Assembly (NCBI GenBank): GCA_017425765.1
Contig: JAFOXE010000009.1
Location: forward strand, 1-9,135
Reading direction: 5' to 3'
DNA length: 9,135 bases
Origin: Paraprevotella sp.
GTDB taxonomy: Bacteria > Bacteroidota > Bacteroidia > Bacteroidales > Bacteroidaceae
The notes below the pieces were generated by a model. It ran no database searches. It was not told the origin of the DNA and saw only the letters and a list, made by a program, of their open reading frames with translations. A program made the translations under genes and the position numbers. Below, one piece after another: positions 1 through 6,590 of this stretch (position 1 is its first letter; each line of letters starts with the position of its first letter).

Positions 1-731
1 AACTTCGAAAAGGGGCGTCATTTGCACGCAATGCAGGACTCTGTATTTGCAACACGCCTTACGTCTATTTTTTTGATTCCGATGATGAGATGTCGCCGGA
101 TTTTGTAGAGAAGGTGACGGACTTAATGAATTCGGACTTCGATTTGATGTGTTTTCCTGTGCGTCAAGTTCAGAATGGAGTAGAGCAGAAGAGAGTTTTT
201 CAATCATATGCTGCTGCATACGACCATATACTAAATTCCATGTTGAGTACACAATCAATGCTTTTTCGCACCGATTTTTTGCGTGGTGTAGGTGGTTGGA
301 ATGAATCGTTACTTACGTGGGACGATTGGGAATTGGGTGAAAGAATATTGTTGCATCATCCGCGTGTTAAATGGTTGCCGTCGTTTTGTTTTCATCGCAT
401 CTATGTGCATCATGAAAGTATAACGGGCGAGGGATTCTCTTCACGTTTGGAATGGTTGGCTAAGGCCATGGATGCAGCTGTACAGAATGTACGCTCTTTA
501 TTAAAAGAAGGTGGTGAGCGCAAAAAATGTTTGCGTGCTTTGTTCTATCGTTATGCTATTTTACAAGGGCACTTGCGTGCAGAAAAGAATATGAATGGTG
601 CGTTGGAATGTACTTTGCAAGCCAATCGTATTTCTGTTTCGTGGTGCGAAAAATGTATATGGAAGGCTTTGTCGTGCTATGTGGCTCATGGTGGGCGTGG
701 AGCCTGGCGTATGGCCAAATTTCTTTTATAA
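1..731 (+). CDS. Family 2 glycosyltransferase (GT-A fold), 5'-truncated by window edge
   Basis: The reading frame is open from the left edge (first full codon at 3) to TAA at 729-731, giving 242 visible residues; a later ATG at 90 is internal, because the family motifs continue upstream of it. The visible part begins inside the GT-A domain with GASFARNAGL, then the nucleotide-sugar/metal-binding DSDD motif (visible residues 25-28, bases 75-86), and later GGWNESLLTWDDWELGERI, where W-D-D-W-E-L occupies the place of the acceptor-side catalytic-base region of bacterial GT2 enzymes. Roughly 70 N-terminal residues, with the usual VSVIIPxYN strand, are missing. It probably transfers a sugar from a nucleotide donor to a growing lipid-linked glycan on the cytoplasmic face of the inner membrane; donor and linkage cannot be read from sequence. 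Its stop codon directly abuts the stop codon of the opposing gene. Family assignment is secure, specificity unknown. Confidence 0.9.
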   Translation, partial: LRKGASFARNAGLCICNTPYVYFFDSDDEMSPDFVEKVTDLMNSDFDLMCFPVRQVQNGVEQKRVFQSYAAAYDHILNSMLSTQSMLFRTDFLRGVGGWNESLLTWDDWELGERILLHHPRVKWLPSFCFHRIYVHHESITGEGFSSRLEWLAKAMDAAVQNVRSLLKEGGERKKCLRALFYRYAILQGHLRAEKNMNGALECTLQANRISVSWCEKCIWKALSCYVAHGGRGAWRMAKFLL

Positions 732-1835
732 TTAGCAAGTGCTCCAAAAGTCGATGTATTTCTGGGCAACTTTTACATAATGATGATGCTTTTGGACGTA
801 TTTCTTACTTTGTGCAGAAAGTATGGGGAGATTTTCGGGATGTTGTAACAATCTTTTTTCCATTTGAATGAATACATCTTCCTCATTTGGCTGTACGTTG
901 ATTGTCGGGCGCAGTTCTTTTTCTCCCAATAGCTCGTATCCTTCTTCTTCGCCACCACCTACTGTTACCAATCCCTTGCACATAGCAAGTAAGGCATTCA
1001 TGGCAGGAGTATAGCCATAGAGTTGATCCAACAACACATCGCTGGTATTCATTAGTTTTTCGTATGTGGCAAAAGGAACCGATTCTACACGTACGATTTC
1101 CATACGTTCCGGATATTTTTCTTTCAAACGTTCCAGGGCCCGAAGCATAATGTTAGTTCCTTTATATTCGCTTCGCTCACGTTGAATTCCGATAAAAAAG
1201 CGTATACCATTATATTCGGGATGGCCTTGCAAAGATGTTACGTTCTCCGGGTTAATAGGAAAGGGAATGAAACACGTTTTTTGTGGAAAGATGGGGCGAT
1301 AGCAAGCGTCGTATTCGTATAAACCGGTTACGATGCCGTCGCAATCTTGTGCTATCCATTGATTTAACCTCCCTTTTTCTCCATGCAGCCAGTCGCGGAT
1401 GTAAAGGTCGTTAGATTCGTTGTGACGTATCCACGAACCGATGTTGAAATCGGAATATCTGAAGGTTTTGCAGTCCAAACACGTCTTCACCCAATAGTAA
1501 TCCATACCGAACGCAGCCATGATTATCTTCTTGTTGTGTCGACGGAGATATTGGTAGAATGGACGGATGCGCTCGGCCTTTAGTTCCAAGAACATGGGAT
1601 TGATGATTTGTACCACATCGTATCCGCGCAGTTTGGGCAACAGTTTTACAACATCTTTCAAGTATCTTAATGCGCTAAATGGTTTATCAAAGTGTCTTTT
1701 TAGGTTGATGTCGCGCTTGTAATTTTTCCATACATCGCCATCCGACACCACGGTTACGTTGTGACCTAACTCGCGAAGTCCTTCGGCCAGGGTCCAATGA
1801 ACATTACTGTATTCTCCTAATAAAAGTATTTTCAT
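732..1835 (-). CDS. GT4-like glycosyltransferase (GT-B fold)
   Basis: This encodes 367 aa from an ATG at 1835 to TAA at 732-734, a normal length for a GT-B enzyme. The N-terminus MKILLLGEYSNVHWTLAEGL matches the first beta strand and glycine loop of GT4-type enzymes, followed by L-x-x-x-G-H-N-V-T-V-V. The C-terminal donor domain begins near residue 212 (FFIGIQRERSEYKG). It contains TSDVLLDQLYG (264-274) and a glycine/acid-rich segment at 293-305 in which E297 and E305 form an EX7E spacing, the motif that contacts the nucleotide sugar in retaining GT4 enzymes. Because three consecutive glutamates occur there, the exact pairing is inferred. It likely adds one sugar to the polysaccharide unit in the cytoplasm. 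It is on the opposite strand from the neighbouring glycosyltransferases and has its own promoter candidate at 1889-1896. No Shine-Dalgarno sequence is visible before the ATG, as is usual in Bacteroidota. Confidence 0.85.
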   Translation of the reverse strand: MKILLLGEYSNVHWTLAEGLRELGHNVTVVSDGDVWKNYKRDINLKRHFDKPFSALRYLKDVVKLLPKLRGYDVVQIINPMFLELKAERIRPFYQYLRRHNKKIIMAAFGMDYYWVKTCLDCKTFRYSDFNIGSWIRHNESNDLYIRDWLHGEKGRLNQWIAQDCDGIVTGLYEYDACYRPIFPQKTCFIPFPINPENVTSLQGHPEYNGIRFFIGIQRERSEYKGTNIMLRALERLKEKYPERMEIVRVESVPFATYEKLMNTSDVLLDQLYGYTPAMNALLAMCKGLVTVGGGEEEGYELLGEKELRPTINVQPNEEDVFIQMEKRLLQHPENLPILSAQSKKYVQKHHHYVKVAQKYIDFWSTC

Positions 1836-1888
1836 TTGTATGTGTATCGGTTTTGATGTATCCGAATTTGTTGTACGGATTGATAGAA

Positions 1889-1896
1889 CAAAGATA
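1889..1896 (-). promoter_or_regulatory. Promoter -7 element for the GT4-like gene
   Basis: Read on the minus strand the bases are TATCTTTG, an exact match to the Bacteroidota -7 consensus TAnnTTTG. A start point a few bases downstream (about 1882) would leave a leader of about 45 nt before the ATG at 1835. No convincing -33 TTG is seen at the expected distance, so this promoter may be weak or need an activator. It lies downstream of the minus-strand terminator at 1934-1967, which would isolate this gene from upstream minus-strand transcription. Confidence 0.5.
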
Positions 1897-1933
1897 GGTA
1901 ATTTCTCTTTAATTATCTTTTAGATGAGGATAT

Positions 1934-1967
1934 AAAAAAACTTCGAGGGAAATGGATTCCCCCGAAG
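1934..1967 (-). terminator. Intrinsic terminator of the small-RNA unit
   Basis: The bases 1941-1967 form CTTCG-A-GGGAA, a five-base loop, then TTCCC-C-CGAAG: two perfect 5-bp stem segments separated by one mismatch. On the minus strand the stem is followed at once by seven T residues (1940-1934). The GC-rich stem plus U-run is a textbook Rho-independent terminator reading minus. On the plus strand the stem is not followed by a T-run, so it is directional. Confidence 0.85.
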
Positions 1968-2080
1968 CCCACTGTTAGTTGGAATGGAATAAGTATAAAC
2001 TTAGTCTAACAGTGTAATATAGCAATTACTATTATGAACTTTGTGTTGTTTTACGTAGACAATTATCCTTGTTTTGGATG
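1934..2080 (-). ncRNA. Candidate small non-coding RNA of about 145 nt, unassigned
   Basis: On the minus strand an exact TAnnTTTG promoter element (2085-2092) is followed by about 145 nt without an ORF and then by a strong intrinsic terminator (stem 1967-1941, U-run 1940-1934). Between them are clear stems: a weak 5' hairpin ATCC/GGAT; a 5-bp hairpin (2025-2029 with 2014-2018, six-base loop); and a perfect 9-bp stem (2006-2014 with 1970-1978) enclosing a nested 5-bp hairpin with a four-base loop (1999-2003 with 1990-1994). A promoter, a folded body and a terminator make up a complete small transcription unit. It could instead be an attenuated leader of the GT4-like gene, whose ATG is about 100 nt past the terminator, although that gene has a separate promoter candidate. 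I do not recognise the family. Known Bacteroidales structured RNAs should be compared, but nothing here proves membership. Confidence 0.6.
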
Positions 2081-2084
2081 TTTG

Positions 2085-2092
2085 CAAAGGTA
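2085..2092 (-). promoter_or_regulatory. Promoter -7 element of the small-RNA unit
   Basis: Read on the minus strand this is TACCTTTG, an exact match to TAnnTTTG, giving a predicted start near 2079. At the -33 position (about 2112-2116) the minus strand reads GTTTT, a poor match to TTTG. The spacer contains the near-perfect palindrome TTTAGT-A-ACTAAA (2101-2113), and a GTAAGT/ACTTAC pair (2090-2095 with 2115-2120) brackets it and overlaps the -7 box, so regulation by a bound protein is conceivable. Confidence 0.55.
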
Positions 2093-2202
2093 AGTAAAAA
2101 TTTAGTAACTAAAAACTTACCCTTCCCATTTAATATATTTTAACAAGATAGTATTCTTTGCGTATTATTTTCGCATTGATGTAACATATTGAAAATGAGA
2201 AT

Positions 2203-2247
2203 AAAAACACACGCCCGAGTTGTCAAAAAAAGACGCTCGGGTGTGTG
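2203..2247 (-). terminator. Intrinsic terminator downstream of the GH128-like gene
   Basis: CACACGCCCGAG (2208-2219) is complementary to CTCGGGTGTGTG (2236-2247) over 12 positions with one non-Watson-Crick pair, and the inner GTC/GAC extends the helix around an A7 loop. On the minus strand the helix runs into TTTTTAT (2207-2201), so it terminates minus-strand transcription about 50-90 nt after the stop codon of the large secreted enzyme. It also separates that transcript from the small-RNA unit just beyond. Confidence 0.8.
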
Positions 2248-2260
2248 CTATTTACATGCT

Positions 2261-2280
2261 CGCCTCGATAAATTTAGGCG
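2261..2280. repeat. Short inverted repeat in the 3' UTR of the GH128-like gene
   Basis: CGCCT (2261-2265) is the reverse complement of AGGCG (2276-2280), separated by ten A/T-rich bases. It could form a small hairpin in the minus transcript between the stop-codon palindrome and the terminator, and it shares two bases with that palindrome. It may be no more than RNA-stabilising structure. Confidence 0.4.
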
Positions 2281-2307
2281 TAGGTGTATAGGCCCTATAG
2301 ACCTACG
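2279..2307. repeat. Palindrome spanning the stop codon of the GH128-like gene
   Basis: The arms CGTAGGT (2279-2285) and ACCTACG (2301-2307) are perfect reverse complements. After one mismatch they continue into TATAG/CTATA around a GCC centre. The 29-bp dyad contains the TAG stop codon (2295-2297) and the last few codons. In the minus transcript it would fold into a 12-bp hairpin. On the plus strand it is followed by TGTGTTTTTA, so it could also act as a weak terminator for stray plus-strand transcription. Confidence 0.6.
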
Positions 2308-5300
2308 TGTGTTTTTACGTTGTTGATGATGTATATTCCGGAAGGTAATGAGATGTACGTCTTGCCTACTTTGATGTGTCCATCGTAAATCTGTACACCG
2401 GATATATTGTATACCTTCAGTTGTGTGTTTTTTGTGGCTGTCACATGGATACCCTTTGCATCGGGCGTGATGATTAGACCGTTGTTCTTGTCAGACGTTG
2501 CCGACTGGATTCCGTCTACGATCACTGGACGATAGGTGAGTTTGAAGTGGTCTACACTCCACCAACCGCTACCGCTGGCAAGTATTCCTGTAAAGCCTAA
2601 CGTAAGTTTAGTTCCACTTTCAATGGTAATTGGTTCTAGTTTCACTTCGTGCCATCCCTTAGTATAGATAGAACCTTCCGGATTATTTACTCCTGTACCG
2701 CTTAATGAAGCGGTGTAGTGGGTGAGTACACTATCTTTATCTGTGGTGGCGTTCAAGTTCAAATTCACCTTTTCAGAGCCGCGAATCATGGCGCTGATAA
2801 TATATTCGCCTGCCGGAAGATAGTGCAAGGTTTGTTCTAGTTTTGCATTCAAACCAGAACCATTCCACTTGTTCCAATAGGGGTTCGATGAGCTGCCGTC
2901 AAATGCCTCGCCTGTGTTGTAGTCTATATCTGATGTGGTCCATCCATAGCTGTCTTTACGATTGCAATCAGCGTTGACAATTACTTCGGAAGCATCGGCT
3001 TCTGTTTGGTTTTCGTTCCATGCAAAAATGGCCTTGTATCGTTCGTCCGATTCCTCGCGCGCATACTTTATAAATGCATCGTATCCTTGTGGAAGAACTT
3101 CTTCGAAGCTGCCCACATAACGTAGTTTGAACTCGTCGGCACCAGCCCAACGTGCACTCATACGACCTATGTTCTTAATACCGATGCGCAGTGACCCGTT
3201 GGCAACTGCAATTTGGTTGATCGTTTGTCTTTTGCTAAGATCGAGTTGTCCATCTTCGGTTACGGCCGAGAAATATTCAATTCCGTCGGCATGTGCATAT
3301 AATCCCATACGTCCGTTCACTGTAGCGCCTTCCACATTGTCTATTGTGTTGAAACAAGCAGCTGAGAGTTCGTAGATGCCGGCCGGTAGATCGGTTATGT
3401 CTTGATAGTAATCGAAGTTAATATCTTGTGCAGTGGCATTCCATACCTCGAAATAGGTGTCGCCGGTAGCTTTGGTATATCCGTTAGCGGCTGAGCGTGT
3501 GCAGGTCCAACCTTCTACTGAACTCTTGCTTCCGGTTGTGATATTTGGATTTTCAATGTAGCCGAATGTCTTGGTGTTGCTGGTGGTGCTACCGCCTAAT
3601 GTGGTAGTGGCCACTACGCGGAACTCGTCCGTTTCAGTATCAATCTCTGCAAGATCGAAGTAATAGTTGTTGCTGGTGTTGTCAAATTTATGACGTGCAG
3701 TTTCTGTATACCAATCTTCCCATTGTCCGTCTTGATTCTTTCGTTGGATGACAAGTTGATCGGTAACGTCACCATTCGGATTGTCCACGGTAAATAAAAC
3801 CTTTCCTGTTGTGGCATTGATACTGCCCTTTAAGGTGATTTCCTTGATGCTGGGTGCCCACCAAATAGGTGTAAATTGAACTTCAGCATTATAAGCAAAG
3901 GTTGACTTGTTGTCGCGGTAAACTTTACCGGCAGGCGTAATAGAACCATCATCCGGACTGATAACAGAGCGATGAGTTTCCACCCAATTGTAAATGGCGT
4001 AACGTTCTACAAAGCGACATGTGTCCAACACATTCAGAATTTCTTTTATAGCCTTGCGTTGCTTTTCAAGTTTTTCATTCCAATTGCTAGGCCAGCTTTC
4101 TGTAGTCCAGTTGGCACCGTTGTTCCATTCGGTAATCCAAATGGGACGCTTGGTGTTTTTGTATATTTCCTTAAGGCGGTTGTACCATGCTTGGGCATTT
4201 GCAGCTTCATTGGTACCCCAATAGCAGTGCATTACCACGAAGTCGCATCGATACGACATGTCGTTGCAATGACCAATGTAGTTGTTTAGCCAGCCGGCAT
4301 CGGTAGGAGCAGGCGAACCGATACGCATTCCCGATGCTTGGAAGTCTGGAGTCATGGTACATGATTCCCATTCCGAGATTACGCCACCGCATGAACATTG
4401 GTCGGAGGTGTGTTGTTCTGCATGTTCAGGCTCATTGAAGCTAAGAACATGGGTTGCGTCCTTATGGCCATTGATTTGATTCATTGAAGGCCAGAATTTA
4501 TGTTGTCGTATAGGGATGTATTCAGTGTCGTATGTAGAAGAACGATCGGCACTCCAGGTATAGAACCAGGTGGCACGCAAGTCTTTACAATTTTTAGCGA
4601 TTGTGCTGTTTCCGGAGGTGCTGCACCATCCCTTCTTAGACACATATTGCCACTTCTTTACGTGTACCGATGTGATTCTTCCGTATAGTGCATTGGGCAA
4701 TACCGGTACCATAATATCGTGGTGATCGGCCACGTAAACGCGGCTGTAACCGCTACCATCCTTACCACTTGCTACTGTTGCCATGTAGCCACGCTTCAAA
4801 ATAAAACTGCGGAAGGTGTTGCTGTGAGTGCTGAGGTTGTTGGCGCCAAGACGCAAAGAAAGGCTGGTTCCGGAATATGCCTCACCGGTATATCCTGTAA
4901 ATGGAGTAATGCTTGTAGAGTATGGCATTACAACTGCACCATTTAGATATATACCTACGCGGATGTTGTTGTTGATTTCTGCAGTTTGACCATTTACCTT
5001 GAATGAAGATAAATATTTGCTTACCACCTCGGAGGGTAGGGTGTTATCAAAAATTACCCACGCCTTTTCGTGTCTAAGGTCGATTGTGGTGTTGGTAATT
5101 GGATTTGTTTCTTGAATAATATGGTAGTCTATAGGTTCGTCGAGTGTAATGGTCTGATCGCTCAACGAGATGGCATAATGTAACTTGTTGCCGTGTTTGT
5201 CATATTCTGCTTCCGACTCGGTAACCGCCTTTGATGTGCTAATCATTTCGGCACAGTATGACTTCAAGTTGCTACCTCTAAGTATGGCCCATTCAAATTC

Positions 5301-6362
5301 AGTGCCCACAGAGGTGTATTGAGGAACGGAATAGGTTGCTAATTCGGCAATCAACGTTTTATTTTCATAAATAGAAATTATGTTGTTGCTATATGTGAAT
5401 ATGTAGTCGGCCGATTCTGCATGTGTCGCTTTAGTTGCATAGGTCTTATCGTTGACATTCATAAAACCCGGCTTCATTTTGATGACAACTCCGTCACCGT
5501 TGGCTGTGCGTAGAATCATGTCGACAGAGTCGGTTTCAGTCTTAAACATAACACTTTTTAGTGCAACAGAGAATTCCTTGCCCATGTTGGCATCGCGGGC
5601 AAGCAATAGAGTTTGTGCACTATAATCTGTACATTGAACCAGTAGGTTACGTATGTTTTGTGCTGTGCTTAATAATTGTTGTGCTGTGCTGTCCTGAGGG
5701 CTTTTGCAAACAACGTTTGCACTCTCAATAGCTTTACGTAAATTAAAACGGGTGCGTACGGGGGCTTTTACGTGATCAATCTCCGGTGTTCCATCAGCAA
5801 TAGCATTCTTAAGCTCTGTTAAGGCGTATTTATGATATGACTCTTCAAATGTACCTTGTACCTTGAAGATGTGCCAGGTAGATAAATCTCCAAAACTCTT
5901 ATCATAGAATACGCTAACGTAAGTATCGTTCTCTTTACCGCTATCACAACCTAAATATTTTGATGTAGATTTACGGTTGCTTAGCTTACCTATGGTATTT
6001 GGAAGTACGCGCCATTGGTATATATCCTGAGTGTTCTTGCTACTTTGTAGCTGAACTCCATAACTGTTTGAACTATTTGCGTTAAGGTATTTTCCGCTAC
6101 TTTTTTGCTTTAGATGAAAATATCCTTGTGTCGGTGCGTTCTCTGCAATAAAAATATATGAGTCGGCATTATTATTTGTACCGTGGTTGGAAAGGCCCGG
6201 GGTGCTGCCGTCGGATTTTTCGCCCAATGTTTTCCCGTAATAAGGATGATGAATAAAATAAGCATTTCCGTCCTCTATTTTGTAGATAGATGACGTCTGT
6301 GCTAACATAGAATTTAGGCCACAAAGGAATAGTATTATGGCCGTGATGCTTTTTTTTCTCAT
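2295..6362 (-). CDS. Secreted multidomain GH128-like beta-glucanase with C-terminal sorting tail
   Basis: This is a protein of about 1355 aa. The start is taken as the ATG at 6362 because it opens a clean signal peptide (MRKKSITAIILFLCGLNSMLAQ would exceed the quoting limit; it has basic residues at 2-4, a hydrophobic core at 6-16, and LAQ before the likely cleavage), and because the frame's TTG at 6398 lies inside the promoter. Modules by eye: beta-trefoil-like region (about 24-168); helical linker (174-250); two uncharacterised beta-rich regions (about 250-400 and 410-560); a GH128-type catalytic core (about 590-825); an Fn3-like domain (835-935); two carbohydrate-binding-like jelly rolls (936-1085 and 1125-1280); and a Por/type IX-like tail (1285-1355) ending near LPSGIYIINN. 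In the core, LSFNEPEH (E644) and WITEWNNG (E745) fit the GH128 acid/base and nucleophile, with WFYTWSA and VVMHCYWG between family-typical strands. GH128 enzymes cleave beta-1,3-glucans; this substrate is inferred. It has its own promoter and terminator. Confidence 0.78.
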   Translation of the reverse strand: MRKKSITAIILFLCGLNSMLAQTSSIYKIEDGNAYFIHHPYYGKTLGEKSDGSTPGLSNHGTNNNADSYIFIAENAPTQGYFHLKQKSSGKYLNANSSNSYGVQLQSSKNTQDIYQWRVLPNTIGKLSNRKSTSKYLGCDSGKENDTYVSVFYDKSFGDLSTWHIFKVQGTFEESYHKYALTELKNAIADGTPEIDHVKAPVRTRFNLRKAIESANVVCKSPQDSTAQQLLSTAQNIRNLLVQCTDYSAQTLLLARDANMGKEFSVALKSVMFKTETDSVDMILRTANGDGVVIKMKPGFMNVNDKTYATKATHAESADYIFTYSNNIISIYENKTLIAELATYSVPQYTSVGTEFEWAILRGSNLKSYCAEMISTSKAVTESEAEYDKHGNKLHYAISLSDQTITLDEPIDYHIIQETNPITNTTIDLRHEKAWVIFDNTLPSEVVSKYLSSFKVNGQTAEINNNIRVGIYLNGAVVMPYSTSITPFTGYTGEAYSGTSLSLRLGANNLSTHSNTFRSFILKRGYMATVASGKDGSGYSRVYVADHHDIMVPVLPNALYGRITSVHVKKWQYVSKKGWCSTSGNSTIAKNCKDLRATWFYTWSADRSSTYDTEYIPIRQHKFWPSMNQINGHKDATHVLSFNEPEHAEQHTSDQCSCGGVISEWESCTMTPDFQASGMRIGSPAPTDAGWLNNYIGHCNDMSYRCDFVVMHCYWGTNEAANAQAWYNRLKEIYKNTKRPIWITEWNNGANWTTESWPSNWNEKLEKQRKAIKEILNVLDTCRFVERYAIYNWVETHRSVISPDDGSITPAGKVYRDNKSTFAYNAEVQFTPIWWAPSIKEITLKGSINATTGKVLFTVDNPNGDVTDQLVIQRKNQDGQWEDWYTETARHKFDNTSNNYYFDLAEIDTETDEFRVVATTTLGGSTTSNTKTFGYIENPNITTGSKSSVEGWTCTRSAANGYTKATGDTYFEVWNATAQDINFDYYQDITDLPAGIYELSAACFNTIDNVEGATVNGRMGLYAHADGIEYFSAVTEDGQLDLSKRQTINQIAVANGSLRIGIKNIGRMSARWAGADEFKLRYVGSFEEVLPQGYDAFIKYAREESDERYKAIFAWNENQTEADASEVIVNADCNRKDSYGWTTSDIDYNTGEAFDGSSSNPYWNKWNGSGLNAKLEQTLHYLPAGEYIISAMIRGSEKVNLNLNATTDKDSVLTHYTASLSGTGVNNPEGSIYTKGWHEVKLEPITIESGTKLTLGFTGILASGSGWWSVDHFKLTYRPVIVDGIQSATSDKNNGLIITPDAKGIHVTATKNTQLKVYNISGVQIYDGHIKVGKTYISLPSGIYIINNVKTHVGL

Positions 6363-6395
6363 ATTAAATTTGATTAGTCGCATTGTTATCGTGCA

Positions 6396-6426
6396 CAAAA
6401 GTACAATTTTTTATGCTATATACAAG
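6396..6426 (-). promoter_or_regulatory. Promoter of the GH128-like gene
   Basis: On the minus strand CTTG (6426-6423) is followed after exactly 19 nt by TACTTTTG (6403-6396), matching the Bacteroidota arrangement TTG-N19-TAnnTTTG. A start near 6390 leaves a leader of about 27 nt before the ATG at 6362 but only about 7 nt before the in-frame ATG at 6383, and it excludes the TTG at 6398. This promoter fixes the start choice for the secreted enzyme. Confidence 0.75.
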
Positions 6427-6551
6427 TGCATGTAGTTAATTTTTTAGCAAAAACATATTCTGTTGATATGTGCTTACATATATATCTTTTATGTGGTGAT
6501 AATTACTAGTTTGCTTAAAGTGTGGAAAAGTGGATTAAACGATGTTTTTTG

Positions 6552-6583
6552 CTTGGAGTCGTACAAATAATATTGTACTTTTG
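6552..6583 (+). promoter_or_regulatory. Promoter of the flippase-glycosyltransferase operon
   Basis: CTTG (6552-6555) and TACTTTTG (6576-6583) are 20 nt apart, fitting the Bacteroidota -33/-7 pattern. A start near 6589 leaves about 24 nt before the ATG at 6613 but only about 9 nt before the GTG at 6598. The -7 box shares ATTGTACTTTTGT exactly with the divergent promoter of the GH128-like gene. Confidence 0.75.
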
Positions 6584-6590
6584 TACAATA
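6571..6590. promoter_or_regulatory. Perfect palindrome over the flippase promoter, possible operator
   Basis: TATTGTAC (6571-6578) and GTACAATA (6583-6590) are perfect 8-bp inverted arms around TTTT. The dyad covers the -7 box and the expected start point. It could be a repressor operator or a hairpin at the very start of the transcript. Part of the symmetry may be coincidence with the promoter consensus, since only the right arm is free of it. Confidence 0.45.

Noticed and set aside
1934..2080. Assignment of the small-RNA candidate to 6S RNA
   Set aside because: I cannot find the long closing stem and central bubble expected for 6S RNA; the 5' part does not pair well with the 3' part. The family is left open.
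2034..2093. Plus-strand 19-codon ORF (ATG to TAA) opposite the small-RNA candidate
   Set aside because: No promoter or ribosome-binding signal precedes it, and it is antisense to the structured region. A chance ORF of this length is expected.
3127..4946. Several short ORFs on both strands inside the hydrolase gene
   Set aside because: All overlap one continuous frame with coherent domains and catalytic motifs, and none shows domain-like sequence or its own expression signals.
6297..6362. Possible lipoprotein signal because of a cysteine in the signal peptide (LFLCGL)
   Set aside because: The residues before the cysteine do not form a lipobox (leucine at -1), and a normal signal-peptidase I-type LAQ site follows it.
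6453..6471. ACATAT/ATATGT inverted repeat in the divergent intergenic region
   Set aside because: The arms are only 6 bp of A/T-rich sequence in an A/T-rich spacer, and they do not coincide with either promoter.
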